A model generated the notes under the pieces. The model worked only from the letters and a program-made list of their open reading frames with translations, did no database searches and was not told the DNA's origin. Of a DNA stretch of 64,000 nucleotides, positions 8,010 to 17,170 are shown one piece after another. Location: NCBI RefSeq assembly GCF_000466685.1, contig NZ_ANNG01000044.1, forward strand, positions 1 through 64,000, given 5' to 3'. The translations under genes were made by a program, and so were the position numbers. The DNA comes from Campylobacter concisus UNSWCS. Its GTDB lineage: Bacteria; Campylobacterota; Campylobacteria; Campylobacterales; Campylobacteraceae. Every line of letters begins with the position of its first letter. The stretch's first letter is position 1.

Positions 8010-8038
8010 AAAGCCTAAATTTACTAAATCTAGGCTTT
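8010..8038 (-). terminator. Terminator of the peptidase cluster
   Basis: Perfect 8-bp repeat AAAGCCTA/TAGGCTTT (8010-8017, 8031-8038) directly after the pepT stop at 8047. The inner AAT/ATT can extend the stem, and the minus-strand tail is TTTAAATTTTA-like. Confidence 0.8.
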
Positions 8039-8046
8039 TATGAAGT

Positions 8047-9270
8047 TTATTTAGCAGCGTTAATTACGATTTTTTTGATCACTTCGCTTGCGGCTTTTAG
8101 GCTGCTAACTGGCAAGTACTCGAAGATAGAGTGAAAGTTATTTCCCCCTGTGAATAAATTTAGCGTTGGCACACCCTTTGCAGAGATCGCGGCGCCGTCA
8201 TATCCGCCACGCATCGGCTTTATGTTTGGCATGATATTTAGCTCACTAAAGGCATCTTTTGCTAGTTTTATAGGCAGTGAGTTTTCATCTTTTAAAAACT
8301 TAAAGACATTTTCATAGCGTGTTTTTAGCGTGATCTCACAGCACTGCCCATAAATTTTGTTAAAAGAATTTGCCATATCACTTAAAAACTCGAGCCTTTT
8401 TTGAAATTTAGGCTCGTCAAATTCTCTTATGTCGATCTTGAGCGTCGTTTTTGCGCTGTTTCCGCTAAGCTCTTTCACCCAGAAATAGCCCTCTTTGCCC
8501 TCGGTGCACTCTGGCACTTCGCCACCTGGCAAAAGCGAGATAAATTTATGCGCAAGAAGTAGCGAATTTACAAGCTTGCCCTTTGCGTTCATCGGATGAG
8601 CCGAAACGCCTTTAAAGACCATCGTGCAGTCAGCTGCGTTCCAGTTTTCGTATATTAGCTCGCCTATCTCGCAGCAGTCTAAGCAGTAGCCAAAGTCAGC
8701 TCCAAGCAAATTTACGTCAAGCGCCTTTGCGCCAAGCAAGCCCTGCTCCTCATCAGGCACAAAGCAGATCACGATCTTGCCGTGCTTTACATCAGGATTT
8801 TGCATGAAAAAGCTAGCCATATTTACGATACTAGCGATCGCAGCTTTATCGTCAGCACCAAGCAAGCTAGTGCCGTCAGTCACGACTATATCATCGCCAA
8901 TGTATTTTTTAAGCTCTGGATTGTCGCTAAATTTAAGATAAATTCCCTGCTCTTCGTTTAGGCAGATGTCGCCGCCTGTGTATTTTACTATCTTAGCTTT
9001 TGTGTCGTTTTTTTGCTCGCTACTTGTATCTAAGTGCGCAAAAAAGGCGATACTTGGGGCGTTTTCGCAGTTTGCAGGGATCTTTGCTATCAAGATAGCA
9101 TTCTCTTGCAAGATGATATCTTTTATGCCAAGCGAGCTAAGCTCGTCTTTGATAAATTTGGCTAGCTCATACTCGGTTGGATTAGAAGGCATGATGCCTT
9201 TTAATCCATTCTCTTTATTTGTCGTGGTGTTAAATTTCGTATAGTTTATAAATCTCTCTACGATATCCAT
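8047..9270 (-). CDS. pepT: Peptidase T (tripeptide aminopeptidase)
   Basis: 407 residues, the usual length for the M20B family. Metal ligands are visible: HLD at 79-81, D140 in LLGADDKAA, the catalytic/metal pair EE at 174-175, and the C-terminal GNNFHSIFEYL histidine near 380. It removes the N-terminal residue from tripeptides in the cytoplasm, using two zinc ions. It is the last gene of a five-gene minus-strand cluster (M20C hydrolase, AbgA-like, pepE, dcuC, pepT) and starts only 10 bases after dcuC, so they are likely co-transcribed. It is followed by a clear terminator. Confidence 0.95.
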   Translation of the reverse strand: MDIVERFINYTKFNTTTNKENGLKGIMPSNPTEYELAKFIKDELSSLGIKDIILQENAILIAKIPANCENAPSIAFFAHLDTSSEQKNDTKAKIVKYTGGDICLNEEQGIYLKFSDNPELKKYIGDDIVVTDGTSLLGADDKAAIASIVNMASFFMQNPDVKHGKIVICFVPDEEQGLLGAKALDVNLLGADFGYCLDCCEIGELIYENWNAADCTMVFKGVSAHPMNAKGKLVNSLLLAHKFISLLPGGEVPECTEGKEGYFWVKELSGNSAKTTLKIDIREFDEPKFQKRLEFLSDMANSFNKIYGQCCEITLKTRYENVFKFLKDENSLPIKLAKDAFSELNIMPNIKPMRGGYDGAAISAKGVPTLNLFTGGNNFHSIFEYLPVSSLKAASEVIKKIVINAAK

Positions 9271-9279
9271 CTTTCATCC

Positions 9280-10590
9280 TTAGATGACGAAAAATGCTAT
9301 AACCACAACAGAGAGAAACATGCCTAAAAACGTTCTTTTTGCAAGCTCAACTGGGCTAACCATAGCAATGCCCGCACAAACGATAGCAGCACCAGCGATC
9401 GGAGAAGCTGAACGTCCAAGTGAGCCTGCGATTGCTGCAGCCATACCAAGCTTATCTTGCTCAAAGCCAAGAGCAGCAGCATTTGTTGTAACAGCTTCGT
9501 TAAATGCAAATGTAGCAGCGTCGCCTGAGCCTGTAACTATACCCATGATAAATGGCACAAATGTTCCGCCAAATTTAACGTAGCTTTGATCAGTTTTTAA
9601 CCATGCGATGACCACATCAACAGCTCCACATGCCTTTAGACCTGCGACAAAGACGCCAGCTGCGATGATGATACCGATAACATCAGCGTAAGCGTGACCC
9701 ATGCCGTTAAAGAACTCTTTTGTGATCTTTTGTGGGTTTGTAAGGGTAGCAAAGATAGCTATGATAGCACCAAGTATCATCGCCTCAGCAACGCCCATCT
9801 TTGTCCATGCCAAAAAGCTGTAGTCTTTTGCAAGGCTTGTTCCACCAATAATCAAGATGACAAGTGGGACAAGTGGCATAAGAGCGTAGATCAAATTTAC
9901 TTTAAACGCTGACTTCTCTTCGCTAGCAGCACCGCTTTCGATAGTGAAATTTGTACCTTTTTGATAGTCTTTAAATAATATTGCGACGATAGTTAGCATG
10001 ACAACTACGATAACAAGAGCTGTAAATGCGCTAGGAATTTGCACTTTTATGATGTCTTGAACTGTGTAGCCCTCAACTGTCTTTTTAACAAGGTCAGCCA
10101 CATATATGTTGTGCGCAGAGCCTGGGCTTAGGACTGAGCCAAATGTACCTGCAAAAACAGCCGCACCAGCCATCGCAGGGCGAACGCCTGAAGCCATTAG
10201 AAGCGGTATAAGTGTCGCACCAACAGCAGCCGAGCATCCAGCAGCTGAAGGGATAGCGATATTTATAAAGTAAGTTAGCACGGTTGTTACAGGGATCAAG
10301 ATAAATCCCACGTTTTTAAGTGGCTTTGTAAGAAGCGCAACAAGGTGCTTATCGCACATTGTATATTTCATAACAAACGCAAAACCCATACTAGCACATA
10401 TAGCCTTTATAAGACCAGCTTTTGTCATATAGTCAGTAAAAGCACTTAGTGCCCCCATCGGTTTTAGTGCGATTATACAAAGCACCAAACCAACACCTAT
10501 TAGCACCGTTCTTGTCTCTTTTTTTAAGACTAGAAGTGCTACAACTGCAACGATGCCAAGAATGGCAGCGATTAGCTTGAATGATTCCAT
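9280..10590 (-). CDS. dcuC: DcuC-family C4-dicarboxylate carrier
   Basis: 436 residues with about 12 hydrophobic segments throughout and little soluble sequence, as in DcuC-type anaerobic carriers of succinate, fumarate and aspartate. Conserved blocks include IAIPSAAGCSAAVGATLIPL, GTFGSVLSPGSAHN and GRSASPIAGAAIV. It sits between pepE and pepT with short spacers. In Campylobacter, aspartate released from peptides feeds fumarate respiration, so a carboxylate carrier fits this place. The same transporter superfamily also contains AbgT-like carriers of N-acyl amino acids, so the true substrate may be a peptide or acylated amino acid. Confidence 0.85.
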   Translation of the reverse strand: MESFKLIAAILGIVAVVALLVLKKETRTVLIGVGLVLCIIALKPMGALSAFTDYMTKAGLIKAICASMGFAFVMKYTMCDKHLVALLTKPLKNVGFILIPVTTVLTYFINIAIPSAAGCSAAVGATLIPLLMASGVRPAMAGAAVFAGTFGSVLSPGSAHNIYVADLVKKTVEGYTVQDIIKVQIPSAFTALVIVVVMLTIVAILFKDYQKGTNFTIESGAASEEKSAFKVNLIYALMPLVPLVILIIGGTSLAKDYSFLAWTKMGVAEAMILGAIIAIFATLTNPQKITKEFFNGMGHAYADVIGIIIAAGVFVAGLKACGAVDVVIAWLKTDQSYVKFGGTFVPFIMGIVTGSGDAATFAFNEAVTTNAAALGFEQDKLGMAAAIAGSLGRSASPIAGAAIVCAGIAMVSPVELAKRTFLGMFLSVVVIAFFVI

Positions 10591-10604
10591 ACCTCTCTCC
10601 TTGT

Positions 10605-11303
10605 TTAGATTTTAAATTTAGTTCCAACTTCTATTTTTTCTATCTCTTTTTGATACTCAAATTTTAAAATTTCGCTATATCCTATGACCTCGGCTTCGCT
10701 ACCCGCTATGAGCAAAGCCGTGCCCTCAGGCAACGCGTAGATAGTATCTTTTGGATTTGCTATTAAAAACTCTTCTAGCCTCTCCTCCCTGCTCTCGCCG
10801 TTATGTCCTGCTAGCTTGCCACTTATGAAGTGCGGATTGATCTGATATGGGAAGATATTTAGGCTATCAAATGACTTTGGCATGATGATAGGCATATCAT
10901 TTGTCGTCATCATCGTCTTGCCGGCGATATTTGCGCCAGCTGACCAGCCAAAGTACTTTGCGCCGTTTGCCACAGCTTCTTTTATAGGCTCAATTAAATT
11001 TAGCTTATAAAGCGTGTAAAGAAGCATAAAGGTATTGCCGCCGCCAACTGCGATACTGCTGGCATTTTTGATAGCTGAAATTTTATCCTCGTAGTGGTGG
11101 ATCGATTTTATATTTTTATTTTTTAGACGGTCGATCACCTTTTGCTCGTATTCGTCATTTGTTCGTCTAACTCCAGCATAAGGGATAAATAAAATTTCCT
11201 CCTTGCCGCTCTCGCCCAAGAAGTCCTTAACCCAGTTTTTGCAGTGTCTCAAGTAGCCAGTATCTTGGTAGCTTGAAGCGCTGATTAGTAAAGCATTTTT
11301 CAT
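10605..11303 (-). CDS. pepE: Dipeptidase E (Asp-X dipeptidase)
   Basis: 232 residues, close to E. coli PepE (229). The nucleophile is S121 in GWSAGAN; D136 (in TTNDMPII) and H158 (in INPHF) align with the catalytic partners known in the Salmonella enzyme. AVGGGNTF near residue 85 is the conserved glycine loop. It cleaves dipeptides with N-terminal aspartate and is not blocked by common serine-protease inhibitors. Its ATG overlaps the stop of the upstream AbgA-like gene by 4 bases, showing translational coupling. Released aspartate could be deaminated to fumarate and exchanged by the DcuC carrier encoded next. Confidence 0.93.
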   Translation of the reverse strand: MKNALLISASSYQDTGYLRHCKNWVKDFLGESGKEEILFIPYAGVRRTNDEYEQKVIDRLKNKNIKSIHHYEDKISAIKNASSIAVGGGNTFMLLYTLYKLNLIEPIKEAVANGAKYFGWSAGANIAGKTMMTTNDMPIIMPKSFDSLNIFPYQINPHFISGKLAGHNGESREERLEEFLIANPKDTIYALPEGTALLIAGSEAEVIGYSEILKFEYQKEIEKIEVGTKFKI

Positions 11304-12619
11304 TTTTTAGCTCCATTTAGTTTGTAAGCAGCCCTTAGATATATATCAACCCCAGCGACCAAACACTCCTCGTCAAAGTCAAATTTGCTGTTATGATGTC
11401 CTGCTTTTAAATTTGTACCGATCATCATATAGCCGCTCTTTGCGCCCCTATCTTGCAAAGCTCTCATAAAGTGAGCGAAGTCCTCGCAAGCGCCAAAGTC
11501 AAGCTCTTTAACGATCTTATCATCATCTATAAATGGACTTTGCTTTGCTGCTTCATAGAAAATTTCAGTCACCTCTTTGTCGCTATTTGCTCCGCTTGTG
11601 CCCCCAGTCATCACGACTTTGCTATCGACGCCGTAAATTTCGCTCACACCTTTTACGATATCCATGCATTTTTTATACATAAACTCATTTAAATTTGTAT
11701 CCTCGCCCCTTGTTTCGCAGGCTAGATAGCCATTTGGTGCTATGACGTTTCTGCCCTCGCCTGCTCTTAAAACGCCCACATTTATCCTAGTCACGCCCTT
11801 TGCGTGCCTTGTGATACCATGCATATTTAGAGCCATTTGAGCAGCGGCTAAAAGGGCGTTTGCTCCTTCCTGCGGCGCTCCTGCTGCGTGGGCTGAGCGA
11901 CCAGTGATATGCACGTCAAATTTTGAAGTTGCAAGCAGTTTGTTTGTGCCACAAACTATGCCCCCATTTGTTTCTGCTTGAAAGCCGATGTGTCCGCCAA
12001 GCAGGTACTCAACCCCATCAAGCACCCCAGCAGCCTCCATAGCCACAGCGCCTCTTGTGCCCTCTTCTGCGGTTTGAAATATAAATTTAAATTTGCCATT
12101 AAAATCGTCTAAATTTTTAGCGATCAGCTTTGCAAGTGCTAGACCCATCGCCATGTGTCCATCGTGCCCACAAGCGTGCGTGATACCAGCGATATCTGAG
12201 CCAAAGCCCTCTTTACAAGGTCTATGAGCAGCCTCTGCACTCTCTGTCACATCAACACTATCGATGTCAAATCTAAAAGCGCTAAATTTACCAGGTCTTT
12301 TTGTGTCGATAAAAGCAGTTAGCCCAGTTAGGCCATCTTTCATGCATTCAAGGTATTTTGCCTCATCAGGATTTAAAAGACTTTTTGCTCGCTCGATCGC
12401 CTTTTGACACTGCTCTTTGCTGCCAACGCCAAGCCTTGCATCGCTTTTTACGACCTCTTCGCCAAGCTTCACCTCATATCCTAGCTCGCTAAGTCTTTTT
12501 GCCAAAACCGCAGTCGTAAAAAAGGTAAACCAGCCAGTTTCTGGGTGCGAGTGAAAGTATCTGCGATCTTTGATCATATCCTCTTTTAAAGATAGTGCTA
12601 ATTTTGCTATTTTGTCCAT
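11300..12619 (-). CDS. AbgA-like M20D amidohydrolase
   Basis: 439 residues, similar in length to E. coli AbgA (436), a subunit of p-aminobenzoyl-glutamate hydrolase. HACGHDGH at 148-155 and EE at 185-186 are the metal-binding and catalytic signature of M20D enzymes. GRSAHAAGAPQEGANALLAA is the dimerisation-domain motif, and GTNLKAGHHNSKFDFDE the C-terminal ligand region. The long insert at residues about 55-100 is also found in AbgA. It probably cleaves an amide bond in an N-acyl or p-aminobenzoyl amino acid. No abgB partner gene is visible. It is separated from the upstream M20C gene by 2 bases. Confidence 0.85.
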   Translation of the reverse strand: MDKIAKLALSLKEDMIKDRRYFHSHPETGWFTFFTTAVLAKRLSELGYEVKLGEEVVKSDARLGVGSKEQCQKAIERAKSLLNPDEAKYLECMKDGLTGLTAFIDTKRPGKFSAFRFDIDSVDVTESAEAAHRPCKEGFGSDIAGITHACGHDGHMAMGLALAKLIAKNLDDFNGKFKFIFQTAEEGTRGAVAMEAAGVLDGVEYLLGGHIGFQAETNGGIVCGTNKLLATSKFDVHITGRSAHAAGAPQEGANALLAAAQMALNMHGITRHAKGVTRINVGVLRAGEGRNVIAPNGYLACETRGEDTNLNEFMYKKCMDIVKGVSEIYGVDSKVVMTGGTSGANSDKEVTEIFYEAAKQSPFIDDDKIVKELDFGACEDFAHFMRALQDRGAKSGYMMIGTNLKAGHHNSKFDFDEECLVAGVDIYLRAAYKLNGAKK

Positions 12620-12621
12620 GA

Positions 12622-13863
12622 CTACTCCTCGTTTGAAAGTCTTATTAGTGCGTTTGTTAAAATTTTAGTTGCTGCTACGGCGTCTTTAAAATTTATCGCC
12701 TCTTTGGTGTTGTGACTGATGCCATCCACGCAAGGGATAAAGAGCATGCCAACGCTGTTTGCAAGCTTTGTTAAATTCATCGCATCATGCCCAGCCCCAC
12801 TTGGCAAAGTAAGAGTTTTTATGCCAAGCTTTCTGGCTTCATATTCAAGTAAATTTATGGCATGTTCGCTTAGTTTTACTGGCTCGTCGTTACTTAGCTC
12901 TCTTATCTCGTAGCTAAATTTAAGCTCACGGCTTAGCTCACCCACAAAATTTCTCAGCTCTAAATTTAGCTCCTCTAAGCTCGCCTTATCGATATCTCTT
13001 AGATCAACGCCAAGCCTTGCCTCGCCTGGCACGACGTTTAAAACGCCTGGTTTTGCATGCACGTAGCCAACGGTCGCGACAGCTGTTTTTTTGTTTTTGG
13101 CAAATTTATTGGCTGCGATTATGATGTGTGAGGCAGCAAGCAGGGCGTCACTACGCATATTCATAGGAGTTGCGCCGCTGTGATCAGCCTTGCCATGTAT
13201 TGTGATCTCAAATCTAATTGGAGCTGCGATCCCGCTTACCACGCCAACGCTTATAGCACTTCGCTCAAGCACTGGGCCTTGCTCGATATGAAGCTCTAAG
13301 TATGCGTGTAGGGAGTTTTCTTTTAGGATGGCTTCGTCTAAATTTTGTGGTTTAAACCCAGCCGCACTCATCGCCTCAAAAAGCGAGATGCCATCTTCAT
13401 CTTTTAGCTCATGAAGCCTTTGCTGGCTTAGTTTGCCGCTTATTATCTTGCTGCCGATAGTGGCTGTCTTAAAGCGGCTTGACTCCTCACAGCTAAAATT
13501 TATGAGCCAAAGTGGGCGCTTTAGCTTGATGCCAGCCTCTTTTATCGCAGTTAGCGCCTCAAGACCAGCCATGACGCCAAGTGTGCCGTCATAAAAGCCA
13601 CCATTTGGCACGCTATCTATGTGAGAGCCCACGCAAACTGGCTTCGCGTCCGCCTCGCAGCCATCATCATAGATAGCGAAGATGTTGCCGACATTGTCAA
13701 TTTTAAGTTTAAAGCCATTTTTTTCTATCAAATTTATAAGAAATTTTCTTGCTTCAAGGTCCTCTTTGCTAAAGGCTAGCCTTGTCAGCCCTCCACCTTT
13801 TAGCGCTCCAAACTCGCTTATAGCGTTAAAATTTCTCTCAAATCTTTTAGCGTCTATCATCAT
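12622..13863 (-). CDS. M20C hydrolase (N-carbamoyl-L-amino-acid hydrolase / allantoate amidohydrolase type)
   Basis: 413 residues, the normal length for the family. Metal ligands: H81 and D92 (SHIDSVPNGGFYDG), E126/E127 (NFSCEESSRF), the ELHIEQGPVLE histidine near 193 and the SGAGHDAMNL histidine near the C-terminus. GKADHSGATPMNMRSD is the family's dimerisation signature. Substrates in this family are carbamoylated amino acids, allantoate or beta-ureidopropionate; the sequence alone does not choose between them. First gene of the five-gene peptide/amide cluster, with AAGGA before the ATG-ATG start; the second ATG (13860) is also possible. Confidence 0.85.
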   Translation of the reverse strand: MMIDAKRFERNFNAISEFGALKGGGLTRLAFSKEDLEARKFLINLIEKNGFKLKIDNVGNIFAIYDDGCEADAKPVCVGSHIDSVPNGGFYDGTLGVMAGLEALTAIKEAGIKLKRPLWLINFSCEESSRFKTATIGSKIISGKLSQQRLHELKDEDGISLFEAMSAAGFKPQNLDEAILKENSLHAYLELHIEQGPVLERSAISVGVVSGIAAPIRFEITIHGKADHSGATPMNMRSDALLAASHIIIAANKFAKNKKTAVATVGYVHAKPGVLNVVPGEARLGVDLRDIDKASLEELNLELRNFVGELSRELKFSYEIRELSNDEPVKLSEHAINLLEYEARKLGIKTLTLPSGAGHDAMNLTKLANSVGMLFIPCVDGISHNTKEAINFKDAVAATKILTNALIRLSNEE

Positions 13864-13958
13864 AAATCCTTAAAATATAAAGCCAATCTTAAAAAGATTT
13901 ATTACTTTAAGCATTTTACATTTTGTTTTATGATTTGAAGCTGAAAAAGTGTGAGTTT

Positions 13959-15671
13959 TTAAATTTTATAAAGCTGAGTCTTGAGATCTTTGATGATAAA
14001 GAGCAGTTTTTCTAAAATTTCTATCTTATTTGGGTTGTCTGAGCCTTTTAAAATTTGCTGTTCGTTCTCGTAAAATGCGATTTGCATATTTAAAATAGCC
14101 TTTTGCAAAGTGGTTGGATCGATGATCTCATGGATATTTTCGTCCATTAAAATTTCTCTAACCATCTGCTCATCGCTCACGTCGTATCTATAAAGGATGG
14201 CGTTTAGATACTCAGGATGCTTTATAAAGTATCTAGCTCCAAGCTTTGAGAGTATCTCATCTCTGTAGTTTGGGTTATTTAGCATGGTTTTAAAAAGAGC
14301 AAACTCGAGTGGGTCTTTGTTCATCACAGCTGGCACCTCATCTACCATGACAGAGTTGCTAAATTCATCTTTATCTTTTTTTCTAAACTCTTTTTTAAAT
14401 TTATATTCATTTTTTGACTTCTGCTTTAGTCCAAACCTATCTGCCACACTTTGTGGAGTTAGGTTAAATCTTGCCGCTACTTCTGTTACATACGAGCTTG
14501 CTATCTCCTCTCCAAGCTCGTCCATATAGGCTTTTATCTCGCTTAGGCAGTTATCTCTTTGCATTGAGCGGGTTATATCATACTTTTGCATGATCTTTTC
14601 TATATAAAATTTCACCGCGTCCTCGCCTGAGCCAAAGAGCTCATTAAGCTCCTTTATCTTGCCTGCAAAGACCATATCAGCAGGATCTGCGCCGTTACTT
14701 ATGATGACTACTTTTGTATCTATCTTATTTATGCTTAGCAGGTGAGCCGACTTTATGGCTGCATTTATGCCAGCGCCATCGCCATCAAAGCAAAGTACTA
14801 CGCTTATCTCGCCCCTTTTTAAAAGTGGCAAGTGACTTGTTGTAAGTGCTGTCCCAAGCACGGCAACAGCATTTGTAAAACCAGCGTAGTGAAGCATAAT
14901 GACGTCAAGGTAGCCTTCAGTGATTATTATCTGTTTTTTCTCAAAGATACTTTGCTTAGCCAGGTGGTAGCCATAGAGTAGCTTTGACTTGTCAAATACC
15001 GCACTTTGAGGCGAATTTACATATTTTGCAGGGTGATCTGAGATCGTTCTGCCGCCAAAGCCAACAAGCCTTGTCGTGTGCGAGTAGATGGGAAATGTTA
15101 TGCGCTCGATAAAACTAGCATAAATTCCCTTCTCATTTTGCTTTAATATGCCAACTTCAAGCGCCTCTTTAGGCTCGATATTTTCATTTTGCAAAAGCCT
15201 AATGGTGCTTTTACTATCCCCAGCCCAGCCAAGCTCAAATTTCTCGATCATCGCATCATTTATACCGCGCGACTTGATATATCTAATGGCTGCTTCATTT
15301 TTGTAAAACTCGCTTCTATAAAAGGCATTTACCTTTTCTAAAATGTGCTTATTTTCTTTTTGCGTTGGCACCTTGTCATTTGTGTATTCAAGGCTAAAAT
15401 TTGAAATTTGAGCGATCTTTTCTATCGCCTCTGGGTAAGTAAGCTTTTCATAATCCATCACAAATTTGACCGCATCTCCGCCAGCCTTGCAGGCAAAGCA
15501 GTGATACATCTGCTTGTTTTGATTTATGCTCATGCTCGGGTTTTTGTCGTCGTGAAACGGACAGACACACTTGTAGCTTGAGCCCATCTTTTTAACAGGG
15601 ATATACTGCTCGATGATATTAACAATGTCTATTTGGTTTTTTAATTTTTCAATGGATTTTGGATCTATCAT
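13959..15671 (-). CDS. dnaG: DNA primase
   Basis: 570 residues from the ATG at 15671 (MIDPKSIEKL); a TTG two codons upstream is less likely. The CHC2 zinc finger is complete (C37-x2-H40-x17-C58-x2-C61). The RNA-polymerase/Toprim core follows, with IITEGYLDVIMLHYAG and VVLCFDGDGAG carrying the acidic metal-binding residues. The C-terminal ~150 residues match the DnaB-interacting helical domain in position. It synthesises the RNA primers for DNA replication. A TATAAT box sits only 7 bases upstream of the ATG and no ribosome site is visible, so the transcript may be leaderless. Divergent from the LapB-like gene. Confidence 0.97.
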   Translation of the reverse strand: MIDPKSIEKLKNQIDIVNIIEQYIPVKKMGSSYKCVCPFHDDKNPSMSINQNKQMYHCFACKAGGDAVKFVMDYEKLTYPEAIEKIAQISNFSLEYTNDKVPTQKENKHILEKVNAFYRSEFYKNEAAIRYIKSRGINDAMIEKFELGWAGDSKSTIRLLQNENIEPKEALEVGILKQNEKGIYASFIERITFPIYSHTTRLVGFGGRTISDHPAKYVNSPQSAVFDKSKLLYGYHLAKQSIFEKKQIIITEGYLDVIMLHYAGFTNAVAVLGTALTTSHLPLLKRGEISVVLCFDGDGAGINAAIKSAHLLSINKIDTKVVIISNGADPADMVFAGKIKELNELFGSGEDAVKFYIEKIMQKYDITRSMQRDNCLSEIKAYMDELGEEIASSYVTEVAARFNLTPQSVADRFGLKQKSKNEYKFKKEFRKKDKDEFSNSVMVDEVPAVMNKDPLEFALFKTMLNNPNYRDEILSKLGARYFIKHPEYLNAILYRYDVSDEQMVREILMDENIHEIIDPTTLQKAILNMQIAFYENEQQILKGSDNPNKIEILEKLLFIIKDLKTQLYKI

Positions 15672-15678
15672 AAGCAAA

Positions 15679-15684
15679 ATTATA
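15679..15684 (-). promoter_or_regulatory. -10 box of dnaG, directly before the start codon
   Basis: TATAAT on the minus strand (15684 to 15679) ends 7 bases before the dnaG ATG at 15671. The usual spacing to the transcript start would place the 5' end at or next to the ATG. Confidence 0.5.
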
Positions 15685-15696
15685 CAACTGCTTTGT

Positions 15697-15702
15697 TATA
15701 AT
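15697..15702 (+). promoter_or_regulatory. -10 box for the LapB-like/rnhA/rnc/aroC unit
   Basis: TATAAT preceded by TTTGT, 30 bases upstream of the GTG start at 15733. Campylobacter sigma-70 promoters rely on this element rather than a -35 box. Confidence 0.6.
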
Positions 15703-15732
15703 TAAAGTAAAATTTTATTACAAAGTATAAGC

Positions 15733-16758
15733 GTGGATATTTTTTTCATTGGACACAGAGATCCGATATTTAGCCTTATTATTCTATTTAGTATCATCTT
15801 GATGATCGCAGCTTTAAGCTATGCTTGGGGTATATTTTCTAGCAAAGATGAGAAAAAACGTATCGAGAAATTTATAAAGAAATTTGACAGCAAAGATGGC
15901 ATAAGCGACGAGCACAAGCAGATGCTAAAAAGCCCAGAAGTAGATATACCAAGCCTTAGCATGCTAGGTCAGACCTTCGCTAAAAATGGCGACTTTGAAA
16001 AATCGATCGGCGTCTATCTAATCGCGCTTAGCAAGGTAAAAGATAAAAACGAGAAAGAATTTATCCTAAACGAGCTTGGAGAGGTATATTTTAAGGCTGG
16101 ATTTTTAAAAAAAGCTAGCGAAATCTTTGAAAAAGCGCTTGAGCTAAGCCCTAGAAATGTCCTCGCGCTGCGCTTTTTAACGATGATAGATGAGAAGCTT
16201 AAAAACTACAAAGAAGCGCTTTATGCACTAAATTCTCTTGAAGAGCTTGGAACAAATGTAAAAGATCAAAAGGCCTATATAAAAGCGATTAGCACGCTTG
16301 ATGATAGAAATTTAAGCTTTAGCGAAAAGATAGAAATTCTCTCGCACCTTAGCCAAAATTTTGAGCTTTTAAAGCGCATGATCTTAGCACTTTTCATAAG
16401 ACACAATGAAAATTTAGAAAATTTAAAAGATTTTGCCAAATTTGAAGATGTGCTAGACCTGCTTTACAACCTAAAAACGCCTATAAATTTAAGCGATCCA
16501 AAATACAAATCCCTCTTTTACGCAAAGGGCGATATAGATGAGCCATGTGAAATTTACAGCTTTGAGCTAAATGCCATAAAAAGGCTAAAAGACGCTAAAT
16601 TTGATGCAGCTGGGCTAAGCTTTAACTACGTTTGCAAAAACTGCAAAAACTCATTTCCTATGCACTTTTACCGCTGTCCGGTCTGTCACGAGCTAGGAAG
16701 TGTGAAAATTTTATCCCACATCACAGAAAAATCAAGTGAAGATAGTAACACTTTTTAG
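15733..16758 (+). CDS. LapB (YciM)-like TPR protein with C-terminal zinc ribbon
   Basis: 341 residues from a GTG start. One membrane helix at residues about 13-33, then a row of TPR-like helical repeats (for example FEKSIGVYLIALSKV, LGEVYFKAGFLKKASEIFEKALELSPRN), and a rubredoxin-like ribbon at the end with C301, C304, C315 and C318 (CKNC and CPVC). This order is the architecture of E. coli LapB, which regulates LpxC turnover and coordinates lipopolysaccharide assembly at the inner membrane. Whether it does so here is inference; FtsH and LpxC are not in the window. It overlaps rnhA by 23 bases. Confidence 0.75.
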   Translation: MDIFFIGHRDPIFSLIILFSIILMIAALSYAWGIFSSKDEKKRIEKFIKKFDSKDGISDEHKQMLKSPEVDIPSLSMLGQTFAKNGDFEKSIGVYLIALSKVKDKNEKEFILNELGEVYFKAGFLKKASEIFEKALELSPRNVLALRFLTMIDEKLKNYKEALYALNSLEELGTNVKDQKAYIKAISTLDDRNLSFSEKIEILSHLSQNFELLKRMILALFIRHNENLENLKDFAKFEDVLDLLYNLKTPINLSDPKYKSLFYAKGDIDEPCEIYSFELNAIKRLKDAKFDAAGLSFNYVCKNCKNSFPMHFYRCPVCHELGSVKILSHITEKSSEDSNTF

Positions 16759-17170
16759 CGACGGCTCGTGCCTTGGAAACCCTGGAGCTGGTGGCTGGGC
16801 TTACATTTTGAGATATAACGAAGCGCAGAAAAAAGCAAGTGGTGGCGAGGCATATACGACAAATAACCAAATGGAGCTAAAAGCTGCGATAATGGGGCTA
16901 AAAGCGCTAAAAGAGCCATGCGAGGTAAGGCTCTTTACCGATAGCTCATACGTGGCAAATAGCATAAATGAGTGGCTTGCAAACTGGCAAAAGAGAAATT
17001 TTAAAAATGTAAAAAATGTCGAGCTTTGGCAGGAGTATTTAGAAATTTCAAAGCCGCATAAAGTCGTAGCTAGCTGGGTTAAGGGGCATGCTGGACACCC
17101 TGAAAACGAGGAGTGCGACCAGATGGCAAGAAACGAGGCATTAAAAATAAAAGATGAGAATAAGATATGA
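16736..17170 (+). CDS. rnhA: Ribonuclease HI
   Basis: 144 residues from a GTG start inside the end of the upstream gene. The four catalytic carboxylates are present: D9 ([11 protein letters not shown]), E47 (NNQMELKA), D69 (LFTDSSYV) and D128 (EECDQMA). The basic handle region [16 protein letters not shown] is also there. It degrades the RNA strand of RNA-DNA hybrids, for example primers and R-loops. It overlaps rnc by 4 bases, so the two ribonucleases are translationally coupled. Confidence 0.97.
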   Translation: MKIVTLFSDGSCLGNPGAGGWAYILRYNEAQKKASGGEAYTTNNQMELKAAIMGLKALKEPCEVRLFTDSSYVANSINEWLANWQKRNFKNVKNVELWQEYLEISKPHKVVASWVKGHAGHPENEECDQMARNEALKIKDENKI

